64,000 bases of DNA from Cydia pomonella (taxonomy: Eukaryota > Arthropoda > Insecta > Lepidoptera > Tortricidae), in assembly GCF_033807575.1 (NCBI RefSeq), contig NC_084704.1, positions 25,149,968 to 25,213,967 on the forward strand, written 5' to 3'. This document shows, one piece after another, positions 1 to 11,300 of the stretch. Every line of letters starts with the position of its first letter. Position 1 is the first letter of the stretch. The notes beneath the pieces were generated by a model. It saw only the letters and a program-made list of their open reading frames with translations, was not told the DNA's origin and searched no databases. Both the position numbers and the translations under genes were made by a program.

Positions 1-220
1 TATAATAGCTCCCGAGTTTCCGATCCCTGATGATGAGGAATGGTTTCTAATTTAGATACACATATAAAAAAATATTAAAAATGTGTTCAAGGGGGGCCAA
101 AGTTATCTCATCAGGTGGCAGATAAATATTTTTTTTAAGACTTGCAGTGGTGCCTTTGTGTAATTTTGGTTACATTGCTCCAGAGGACATAATTTTGGAT
201 GCACATATAGGTTTACTTAC

Positions 221-3200
221 CTCAGAATCTGATAAGGATTTGTATATTTTTCTTTTGTGACCTAAACTACATCTTTGTTCATGCAAACATTCCCTCGTCT
301 TCCTCAAGTTTTTAATTTCTTTCCTTAACATGAATTCCTTTTCTTTTGATAGTTCTAAATTCTCCAAATCATTTGTCTTTTCTTTAAGTATACTGTCTAT
401 ATGAGATATCCTATGTGAAAAGTGTTTTAATGAATGCACCTTTTTATCTTTTACTTCAACTGAAGTTTCAGATAGTTCATCCAATTTCATTTTGTCCTTA
501 ACTAGTTCTACATCTAATGTGTTTTTACGCTTTTCGTCCTTTTTTATTTGCCGCTTTATTTGATCTATTTGTTTTTTATATGTTTTCAGACTAGTTTCAT
601 GTTTTCTTATCTCTTTTACATTGTCTTGGTCTATTGCACTAGACTCTTCACTGTCTTCTAGTTGTTTTTCATATTTTTCTATTATAGACTTACATTGTTG
701 TAAATGATGTAATAATTTGACATTATTCTTGTCTATGGCTAACTTTGAATGTGTAGCTGCGAAATCTGCCTTGGCTTTGTTATACTGGTTTTTTGTGGCC
801 ACTTTGTCAGCATAAGGTTTATTTTGTGAATTGTGATTCATTGCTCGCGAGAGGTCATCTATCAGTCTTTCTTTAGCAATGCAAAGATTTATCAATTCTT
901 TGAGTTGTGATTGGCTATTCCCAATTTCTTTAGATAGTTTCCTAGCTAACACTTGTTTCTGTGCATACTTTTCTTTAGTCATTTTATACTTTTTACATAA
1001 CTCTACATTCTTTGGAGAGTCAATCATTTTAAGAAGCTCTCTCTCAATCAGCTTTGGTTCTGGATCTAAATCATTTTTGTGAGATTCAATAATAATTCTT
1101 TGAGATTCAGGTGAGATTGCTTTTGCTGCCACTTTTCTCAGTAACTCAAGTTCTGGTCCAGATAAACTTTCGCCTGGTTGAATAGTTCTTCTACGCCCAG
1201 AGTTTGACTGTGAAGTCATAATGGGCAAAGATTGTGAACCACTAGTTTCTGATATTGTGATATCATCAGAGTCTGCATGGTTCAAATATTCCTCACATCT
1301 ATCTGCAAATAGTTGATCATTCTTTTCTCTAAAATATTCCATGAATTTATCAAGTTTGTCTTGGAAGACTGTGTCAGAGTCACTATCTTCTGATTCAGAC
1401 TCTACATCAGATTCACTAGGCTCATCACTGGGTTCAGTATCTTCTGCAATTCTTGGCAACCCATGCCGTGGTCCTACGTCTTTATTTTCTACCACATCAG
1501 TATTGAGACATTCGTCACATTCAGCTTTCAAGAACAGCCACTCACTCACTTGGTTGACATCTGTTTCTGATAAAGATTTGGATTGTAATATTTTATTAAA
1601 TAGTCCTTCTGCATTAGATACTAATTTGATCCACTGAGCAGTAGCAAATTGCAAATTGAAATTGTTATCAGCTGGTGGTGGCATCGATTTTTCGCTGTAT
1701 ATTGGTGTATTGTTATCTGCAAATAAATTGACTGTGACAAAATTCTTAATTCCTCTGCAGCATAGACACAAATTCAGTATTTTCAATGTATCTTGATAAT
1801 CTTCAGGTTCCGTACTGGTACAGCCTATCACCCAAGTAAATGCACGACCCCCAAATGAGTCTCGGAGCATAGCAGTGAGAATACATTGATCATAATTTAT
1901 TTGTTTGGGTGGATTTCCAGCTAAAAGCTCCTTTATTACATTTTCTAAAGCAAAAAGTCCAGGTTCTGGATATGCAGCTAGATCACAAAAGCTAGCTGTT
2001 GACATTCTATGATTGAGGACTCCATTTGTGCCAACCCATTTTTGTTCCATACTGACTGTAAAGACTGTATGGTTGTTACCCTGGCAACGCTGCCGCCAAC
2101 CTAACTGCAAATACTGAAATGCTTCTTCAACATTACAGCATCTGACTAATCCAGCTCCCAACACATCAAATATATTGTTGTTCACAACTTGCATCCATGT
2201 TATGTGTAGAATGTACTCCCTCTCAGGCATTTGATTCAATTTATGAAATATCTCAGTTAGGAACCTGGGTACAATGCCTTGGTCACACTCACTATGAATG
2301 CATTCAAAACCTGGAAAATGTAAGAAAAATCAATAAAGGGTATAAATTTTTGGCAGTTTTCAATTTTTCAAAATAGGCATACTTTACTTATGTCTATAAG
2401 CCCATTGATTGATGAGGTGCCGGGACACGGGTTAAATCTGAATTTATGTGTTTTTTTTTGTATTTTGACATAGAATCAATACAAAAGAATAAACTACTAG
2501 AAGCTGTAGCTTCCTGCTGCTAGTAGTGCAATTTGTTTATAGAATTTGCATTGAAATAGAAATCTTACATACAAATGTCAGATGTTTGACAGCTTAAGCT
2601 ATAGTTAAGAAATAGCAATGAGGCAGCTTAGGAGCTGCATTGAACCTTGTACACCCAGCCACAAAAATACATGACCATTTTATGGATGAATTCACTGTCT
2701 CCATGCAATATTACAGCTCATTGTGCATGACATTTGTTAGGCTTCACTTAGTAACTTAAATTATGCTGATCCTCCCTAATACCTAGCATAATTTCTTTTG
2801 TACTCATACACTGATACCACTAACATAGGGATAATGCACACACTGACTACTCTTGATGATCCAGTGTGTGTTACCCCACCAAATACGCTTTTAACATTAC
2901 ATAAACATAACAATATCAGCAGATGAACAAATATACAAGAAATAAAGAAATGTATGCTAGTTTAATGTTTTAAGACAATATCACATTCAAACAAAGTAAC
3001 CATATCACATTTATCTTACAATAGCGTGACCTGCCTAATAACAGTCATTGGTTATGTTGATCATACAAGATACAACCTTTCATTAAGACTCATCCCATTT
3101 GGACCATTTTCAGCCAATTTATATTAAACATACCTGGCCCAAACAATGTATAGGTCTTCCCAGTCTTAGGCTGCCCGAATACAACCACTGAAGTATCACA

Positions 3201-3410
3201 TCCATCTAGGAAACAATTTATTTGCGGTATCATAAACGAATTGAAGAGATGTGCTTGAGTACAGTCCACTGGCAAAGCCCTGTTGACGTGAAAAGTTTGT
3301 CCACTTTCTGTTATCACGATTTGAGTCACTGGATTGCTGAATATGCATTGCGAGGAGTCCACTAGGCTCGGAGGCTTCAACCGCACAGCGATTTGCACTG
3401 GGATTTCCAT
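221..3410 (-). CDS. cos2: Costal-2 (Cos2/KIF7-type) kinesin-like protein, 5' part, runs off the left edge
   Basis: Cos2 is a kinesin-related scaffold that in insects tethers Fused, Ci and Smoothened on microtubules for Hedgehog signalling. Seen: coding exon 1 is 3134-3410 (ATG at 3408-3410, donor GTATGT) and exon 2 is 221-2310 (acceptor TTTTCCAG, donor GTAAGT). The phase-1 join gives 789 residues. The N-terminus reads MEIPVQIAVRLKPP. A P-loop GQPKTGKT lies at 79-86, a kinesin-like GIVPRFLTEIF at 104-114, and a degenerate switch I (NNHTVFTV, 171-178) and switch II (DLAAYP in place of DLAGSE, from 202). The motor ends near residue 290. An acidic Ser/Asp/Glu linker near 386-408 is followed by a Lys/Glu-rich coiled coil. 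Known of the family: Cos2/KIF7 motors have degenerate nucleotide pockets. Inference: Cos2 rather than a transport kinesin. The next exon may start near positions 46 or 27 (both acceptors open to the edge), so the C-terminus is missing. Confidence 0.85.
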
Positions 3411-4030
3411 GGTCGCTCCTTGGAGGCCTACAAACTTGACTTCAATTATGAAATATTTCTGTTCATGTTCCTAGATGACATCTTGTTATTTCCAAATCAG
3501 ACGTAAACCATAACAATGTCGGTTCTACAAAATTTTGCGGCAAATGCTAATGAATTTCGTGAAAAGTCCTCATTTTCCTCGAAAACTAACACAATCCACA
3601 CCAATCAAACACCAATTTTGTACACAACACAAATTGTGAATGATTTGAATGACAAAATCACAAAAAGAAACGTTCCGGTTCAGCGTTCAGAGTGATTATA
3701 TTTATGCTCTTTGCTCTTTGCGTTCAGAAGAAGAAAAACTTTTTTTTTTAATTTATTTGGAGAGAGAAGAAAAGCTAAAAAAAAGTATTGACACTTGTTC
3801 TATTTTCTGTATTGCACAACCAAACTATACACAGATAATCTGCATTCGGACATAATCAAGTTTCACCTAGACGAAGCAATCAAATTGCCAATTTCTTTTC
3901 CGATGACAATTTCCCGTCTTGAGGAGCCTTTACTGATGACTTTTTTTTTAGAGCGCTTTGGTTTTTTTTTCGACTTTAATGAACGCTTTTAATAAAATAT
4001 AAATCCAACTTATGCTAGTAAATCATTATG

Positions 4031-5023
4031 TTCTGATTTTTCATCAGCTCTGCATCTCATTTGTTTTACTGTATAATAAATCCTATCAAAAACATAAATG
4101 TGAAATGACAGCCAAGTTCAATATAAAATTAAGATAATGCGTCGTTGTCATCACCTACATAAGAATTGAGATCTATATGGATGCCAAGTTCTGTGTTGAA
4201 TATCCTGAATTTTTTGTTACAAGAATATGCAACGTTCTAAAATGAATTTATATAACAATTTCTTGTTTCTTGATACTACCCACAATGTTTGCTGCTTAAT
4301 AGGAAATATATATTTAATCTTAAATTTAAACAGATAATTATTTACATAATGCATTTATTTGACTTGGGACGTTATTCAATTTCAAGGTTTGACGTTGCTA
4401 GTTTTTACTAACCAAATTTTAGAGTATAAGTTTAGTAAATTAGTCAAATATATTATAATATAGCCTGTACGTAAAAACTAGCCAAGTCAAATCTTGAAAT
4501 TGAATAACGTCTCAAGTCAAATAAATAATTTGTGTAAATAATTATCTGTTTTTTGATTTGATTTTAATGTACTTACTAACCCCTAGCTATAACGATGGTA
4601 CTAACAATGTTTTATGGAATTTTTATGTTTCTGAAATAAAAATATTTTATTTTTATTTTATTTAAATTTAAGATTAAATATTAATAATACTTTCTGTTTA
4701 AGTAGTTTATTTCCTATTAAGCAGCAAACATTGTGGGTAGTATCAATAAACAAGAAATTGTTATATAAATTCATTTTAGAACGTTGCATATTCTTGTAAC
4801 AAAAAATTCAGGATTTTCAACACAGAACTTGGCATCCATATAGATCTTAATTCTTTTGTAGGCGAAGACAACAACGACGCATTATCTTAATTTTATATTG
4901 AACTTGGCTGTCATTTCACATTTATGTTTATGATAGGATATCATTACTTTTTGTACAGAAATTATGTTAGTGTTCTGATTTTTTATCAGCTCTGCATCTC
5001 ATTTGTTTTTCTGTATAATAAAT
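4031..5023. repeat. Foldback element with long inverted arms, flanked by a 50-base direct repeat
   Basis: The left arm at about 4081-4415 reads as the reverse complement of 4471-4938. The right arm carries an extra AT-rich segment at about 4555-4665. The arms match over stretches such as tgtttgctgcttaatagg (left) against cctattaagcagcaaaca (right). Immediately outside, about 50 bases starting ttctgattttt (4031-4080) recur as a direct repeat at 4974-5023. No transposase ORF is present, so this is a non-autonomous element. Family not assigned. Confidence 0.8.
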
Positions 5024-5347
5024 TGCCAAATTAGAAGATATGAATATATGAATGGAGTTCTCGTACGTCATTTCATATTCGAATTCAATCAGTCAGTGGC
5101 ACAGTTTGATTTGATTTGACAGACTTCAGGCTGCAGGCAAAGAGCATATAATCACTACGTGTTGCAGGCTGAGCTGAAAGCGACAGCCGAGCGAGAGTGA
5201 GCCGAATCAGCCAAACAGCCAAGCTAGCGAGGGATTGGGAATCTCCTAATTTTTTTAGTTATCTCGTATATTACTGATAAGGTACACGCGTCTTCCTGAA
5301 TACCGAATACAATCAAACTCTGCCTAAACTCTTGTTGTTCTAATTTT

Positions 5348-5380
5348 ATGGTGAATAGACATCCAGTGATCATTTTATAA
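5348..5380 (+). promoter_or_regulatory. Short upstream ORF ending one base before the GBA2 start
   Basis: ATG at 5348 opens a 10-codon frame (MVNRHPVIIL) that stops at TAA 5378-5380. The GBA2 start codon begins at 5382. If the leader is unspliced here, ribosomes would have to reinitiate or scan past it, so it could damp translation. Whether it is translated is unknown. Confidence 0.4.
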
Positions 5381-5381
5381 A

Positions 5382-8300
5382 ATGGAAATGGATACAATCG
5401 GCGATCAAGAAAAGGACCAAGTGCCCAACTACGGCCTGAAATTGGCCTTAAATCATGAATATTCTTTGCAAAGCAAACAAATTATTATACCAAGTGCTAA
5501 GCAAATGTTTGATATGATGCCTCTTACGACTAGGTGAGTGAATATATTATTGAAATCAACATTTGTATTTTGTTGTAGACTTAGATTGAATCAATTATTT
5601 TATTTTATTTTCTAAAAAATAATAATATTAAAATATTTTCGTTCTCGTATTGGTTACATTACAGATATTTAAAGTATTATGTTGGTAAAAAGATAAGCAA
5701 GAAGAAACCTATAATGGATTATATTCACATGATATCTGCTCAAAGAATGTATGGTAAGTCTTCTTGAAGAGTGCAATTTTTAGGCAGAGTAGTTTCATAA
5801 TATGTAAGTTTAGTGGGTATTGTTTTATTTATTTAATATATTTCACAGTTTAGATGTGTAAAGTTGTAACCGATTTATTTTTAGATTATGCTATGTTGCT
5901 AATTTTGGTATAAAACCACAGTTAACTATCCTTTTCTTAATTGTTTTTGACTCTTTTTTTTATCAGGTTGCCCAATAGGAGGTATTGGTGGTGGTACAAT
6001 TGGAAGAGGGTACAAAGGAGAGTTTTGTCGCTTCCAGCTCTACCCTGGTATTTATGACCATATCACTGTGCCTGAATGCCAATTTATTGTCAATGTAAGG
6101 AATGCTAACAATGAAACAATATTCCAGTCTGTTTTATCTACTTACAAGTGAGTCAAAGTTTTAGTATTCATTTGATTTATTTATTTATAATTTATTTCAC
6201 ATAAAATATTAAGTACAAATGGTGGAGTTAATGCCTTAAGGCATTCTCTACCATTCAACCACTGGGTCAAAAAGAGACGTCTTTCAAGTAGTAAAAAAAC
6301 TGAATCTCTATTCAGTATATAGCCAGCCATTTAACATTTTATCTAATTGTACAGTTTCAATGGTAACTATACTTAGTTTTTTTAGCATTAGAAAGAAGGT
6401 ACAAGTGATCTTAATGTATCATTTTATTGAAAAACAAGTCACCACAAATATGTAACAATTATAAATCATATATAATAATTTACATTCTTTAGCTTTCATA
6501 AATAATAGTTACTAATTTTAGAAGATGTTTCTCAATAAAAAGACATGTCTATATTGTTTACCTTTTTTTCTAATGCTAAAAATAAAATAAAAAACCAAAG
6601 TATAAATTGTTCCCATATTGGTCCCAAAGCACTTACATTTCAATTAAATACAATTTGGACCCGGGTATGTCCTTAAACTACGTCCAAAAGAGAGGTACGG
6701 GCAATGTGAATGTCATCTCGCCTTGTGTGGTAGGGCACAGCACAGCAGATGTCATTCCAGATCTAGAGCAGAGCCCAACTGGGGAAGTACCTCCACCTTA
6801 CAGAAAACCGCAGCCAAATAACAGTTGACCCTACTCATAGTGTTGTGTTCCTGCCGGTGAGTAAGGTTGCCAGAGCTCAACGAGGGGGGTGGGGTTAGGG
6901 TCGGCAACGCGCATGTAACTCCTCTGGAGTTGCAGGTGTACATAGGCTACGGAGACTGCTTACCATCAGGCAGGCCGTATGCTTGTTTGCCACCGACGTA
7001 GTATAAAAAAAAAAAAATACAAGTAATCTAAAATTAACACATTCACTGCTAGACAAAAAACGGCGCACTACCCCAGAAACCGGTGGTCTATAGCTGCGTA
7101 CAAAACAATCCGCCTAGCGGGTTGTCTGGCATCTGAACAAAGTTTACGAACGCCCACCGAACCAGGTGGGTTCCCGGCAGTGAATGTGTTAAAATATACA
7201 ATTAGGATCTTATTTTTGGGATTTTATATTTTCCCAAGTGTCTGACACTAACTCTGACATTCTAATGATCTATAGCAAACCAAAGAAAGCTCTATCATCA
7301 TGGGAATGGAACTTAAATGGAGCAGATTGTCAGTACACAGCACTTTATCCCCGAGCATGGACTACCTACGACCTCAGCCAGCATGGGGTTAAACTAGTGT
7401 GTCGACAAATATCTCCAGTGATCCCACACAATTATAAGGTAAGTTGGTATTAAATAAATGCTTTGTCAAACTTTATTGGATTTCATGCTACAGTCTGGGT
7501 ACAAAAACTTTATTTGATCATTTCAATTTTAAACAAGTCTCTAAGCATGAGCCCAAACTCATCTAAGTTTTTAGAAAATTTGCAGGCCAATTTGTGACTT
7601 CATGTTCAGAGAAGGTACCGGACTCAAAAATATGGAATGTAAATTTATTTGATGTGTTTTTTAGCTCAATCAAACACCAAAGAAATACATCAAGTTAATT
7701 TGCAAAAATTTAATTGCTGACAGACCAGGCAGATTATAAAAACAAGAAAGATTATATATAAAAACTAATATAATTTGATACTTATATAGTCCTCCACATC
7801 AATTTCGATGACGGCGACCTCAGCAATCAAGGGTTTTTCCTCTTATTGTGTATTTTGTACTAACACCACTCTTAAATGTGAGAACATTTAAATACAGGTG
7901 GTAACAAAATTTAATAACCAAGAAAGAAGCAGTGCATCATATTGAATCATATTGCTCCAATCACTTTAATTGGTTCTGTGTTCTTACTCAATGTCAGTGC
8001 CCCACATACTAATTACTTTGGCCCTTGCAATATCTGATGAGGCAGACTTGTACTTGTACCAACTAAACTCATTCAAACATAAATACAGATCTTATTTTAA
8101 ATAGCTCGGAAAATTATATTATAAGTTATTGCAATAGGTAGCGTATATTTTAAACTTAGTAGAACAGAGACGAGTATTGGAGACTTCCGTGAGACTACAT
8201 ATTTTCTGGAATTTAATTCGCGGAAATTTGATAATGTTATAAATGACATAAAAACGGTGCATCCCCTGTGTTTGTCTAGTATTATATACTATCAAGTTTT

Positions 8301-11300
8301 GCATAAAAGCTAAAAACATACGGGTCAAACTGAGAATCTTCTTTTTTTTTAAGCGGTTAAAATTAGGAAAATTGCTTCTGAGAATGTGCATATTTATTTT
8401 TGATCTAACTTAACAATTACTTTTTCTTGTTTAAACTAACTAAAAATAACAATTTCAAACAATGATATCCGCAATCCTGGGCATGCACAGCCATCTCGCT
8501 CACGCTCAGGGAGAGTGAGAGAGGAACCTAAACTCACGAAACCTGACGTACATTTATTTTATTTTATTTTGTGTTTTTAATAGTTTATGTATTACGAACT
8601 TTCGTTTCATACTATTTTCTTCAGGATGGTTTGAAAATTTGAAAAGTTATTGAGTGGAGAAGCCAAACACGTAAGGTGAATAAATCGTAAAGCGAATTGA
8701 TGAATGTGTTTTTAGGGTTCCGTAGCCAAATGGCAAAAAACGGAACCCTTATAGATTCGTCATGTCCGTCTGTCTGTCCGATTATGTCACAGCCACTTTT
8801 TTCCGAAACTATAAGAGCTATACTGTTCAAACTTGGTAAGTAGATGTATTCTATGAACCGCATTAAGATGTTTACACAAAAATAGGAAAAAAAAAAACAA
8901 TAAATATTGGGGGTTCCCCATACTTAGAACTGAAACTCAAAAAAACTTTTTTCATCAAATCCATACGTGTCGGGATAGGTCTTTAAAAATGATATTGAGG
9001 TTTTTAATATCATTTTTTTCTAAACTGAATAGTTTGCGCGAGAGACACTTCCAAAGTGGTAAAATATGTCGCCCCCCTCCCCGTAACTTCTAAAATAACA
9101 GAATGAAAAATCTAAAAAAAAAATATGATATACATTGCCATGCAAACTTCTACCGAAAATTGGTTTGAACGAGATCTAGTAAGTAGTTTTTTTAATACGT
9201 CATAATATTTAAAAAAAAAAAAATTTCATCAAACCCATACGTGTGGTGTATCTATGGATAGGTCTTCAAAAATGATATTTAGGTTTCTAATATCATTTTT
9301 TTCTAAACTGAATAGTTTGCGCGAGAGACACTTCCAAAGTGAAAAAATGTGTCCCCCCCCCCCCTGTAACTTCTAAAATAACAGAATGAAAAATCTAAAA
9401 AATATATGATATACATTACCATGCATTCCACCGAAAATTGGTTTGAAGTAACGAGATCTAGTAAGTAGTTTTTTTTTAATACGTCATAAATGGTACGGAA
9501 CCCTTCATGGGCGAGTCCGACTCGCACTTGGCCGCTTTTTAGGGTTCCATACGCAAGGGTCAAACAGGTTCTGTATTACTAAGACTCCGCTGTCCGTCCG
9601 TCTGTCTGTCACCAGGCTGTAACTCATGAACCGTGATAGTTAGCCAGTTAAAATTTCTACAGATTATGTATTTCTGTTGCGGCTATAACAACAAATACTA
9701 AAAACAGAATAAAATAAATGTTCAAGGGGGCTCCCATACAAAAAAGTGTTTTTTAGACAATGGTACGGAACCCTTCGTGCGCGAGTCCGACTCGCACTTG
9801 GCCGATTTTTTTGTTTGTAAATTAACACCACTCACCTTTGTTCACGCTGAAAAATCATTTATAAGTGCAACCTGCAAGTGGATCTAAAAAAGTTATTGGG
9901 TACATATTTCACTTGTCTACAAGCAAAATAATATTAGTGATGATTTTGATACTGAATACATATATTGATGAATGATGATATATAAAAATGTTTTTAAGTT
10001 ATTGTATATTCATTTTAAGTTTTCGGGTCTTCAGTGTCGATACCCTCAAAGAGTCTCCAATACTTGTCTCTATTAAGTTTAGGTAAATATTCTAACCCTA
10101 TCCAATCACGGTAATAACCACTATAACCAGCGAAATGTTTAAATTAATAATTAAACATATTCACTGCCAACAACACGTATGTGTTCATTTTGTACTGGAA
10201 ACAGGGCGCCCGGACCGATAGTGTTAAAACAGTTATTTCGACCGTAAAATATTTTCAATAATGTTAATATCCAGAGAGTAAAATGGGGACTATGTATGGA
10301 ATGGCGTTCTCGCGCGATCGTCCACTTTCGTCTTAAACATTTTCTGTTATAGTTATCAATTGATTTTTAGTACATTACTATAGAGGCGACGAAACGAAGG
10401 GTTGCAGGCCAAGTAGACATAGACGGCCGAGCGTACCCCGTTTCTCGCAGAGATTTGTAAAGAAAAAAAAATGCAGTTAATTTGTTTTATTCGTAGGTTT
10501 ACACAGCTAAAACACACACACTACAAATTATGAATCTACTACTATTTGATGGTTGAATGCCAAGACGTTATGTCACATTTTCACGTTTAAAAACAAAAGA
10601 AAGCAAAAATAGACAGAAGGTTGCTTTACAGGCCGAGGTGTGTAAGGCTGTATGAAATTCCTTTACATATCGTCTATACTCATATTATCACCGCATACTC
10701 ATCGCACCGGTATTTCCGGACCTAATTTGAAGTAAGTCATGCCAACATTTCATTGCAAGTTTGAGGAATATTTCATTTCTAATCATGACCATATTTTTTT
10801 ACGAATGCGAATAGTTTTTTAATCATATATTTTTTTACTTAAAGCTGTTGTGTATGTGTAAGCTGCCGGAGTAGTTCTCGTACATAATGTTGTAGGAATC
10901 TGGCCTATCTGGCACAAGTAGGTATATGCCAAGGATATTTTGCAATCAAAGCTTCTTCTGTTTAAGTAGTTAATTAAAGCGTTAATAACCAATATTGTAG
11001 TAACAATGAGGTAGCTGTGTTTCACTTAACGAGTCTGTGTGTTCTTGTGCATCAAGTCAATTAGATTATTGTATACCTACATTTAGCGCTAATTTAAAAC
11101 AATGCTAAATAGTTTACGTATTTTTCGCTAGACTAAAGTTTGTTTTCGTCTAGACTAAAGCGCAGAATAAATAATAGGATTACTAAAGTCTGACGCATAT
11201 TCTAGATGATCAGAGTTCAATCATTTACGTGATGATGCAAAAATAAAAAAGCCTCTGAGCTACCAAAGCATTAAAAAAATCACAATACATTCAAGTTTTA

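Larger units (their letters stand above)
3411..5381. promoter_or_regulatory. Divergent intergenic region between cos2 and GBA2
   Basis: The two genes are transcribed away from each other with 1.97 kb between their start codons, so both promoters and 5' leaders must lie here unless a leader is spliced from elsewhere. A motif reading caaagagcatataatcac on the plus strand at 5138-5160 recurs on the minus strand at 3691-3714 with a small insertion. In each case it has the same orientation relative to the downstream gene, 222 and 281 bases from the respective ATG. The centre (4031-5023) is a foldback repeat. I see no convincing TATA box or single initiator that I would commit to. No coding region is supported here. 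Confidence 0.5.

Noticed and set aside
170..220. Last 17 codons of the large minus-strand cos2 frame as a true C-terminus
   Set aside because: A strong donor GTAAGT at 220-215 follows DSE, and the remaining residues are intron read-through. Cos2 proteins continue well beyond this point.
3649..3992. Small plus-strand ORFs upstream of cos2
   Set aside because: They are A/T-run driven, overlap a probable promoter or leader, and show no protein-like conservation pattern.
7238..7453. GBA2 exon 4 starting at the AG at 7237-7238
   Set aside because: That acceptor gives the wrong phase after exon 3 (an in-frame TGA follows). The AG at 7274-7275 keeps phase and continues directly into the conserved KKALSSWEWN segment.
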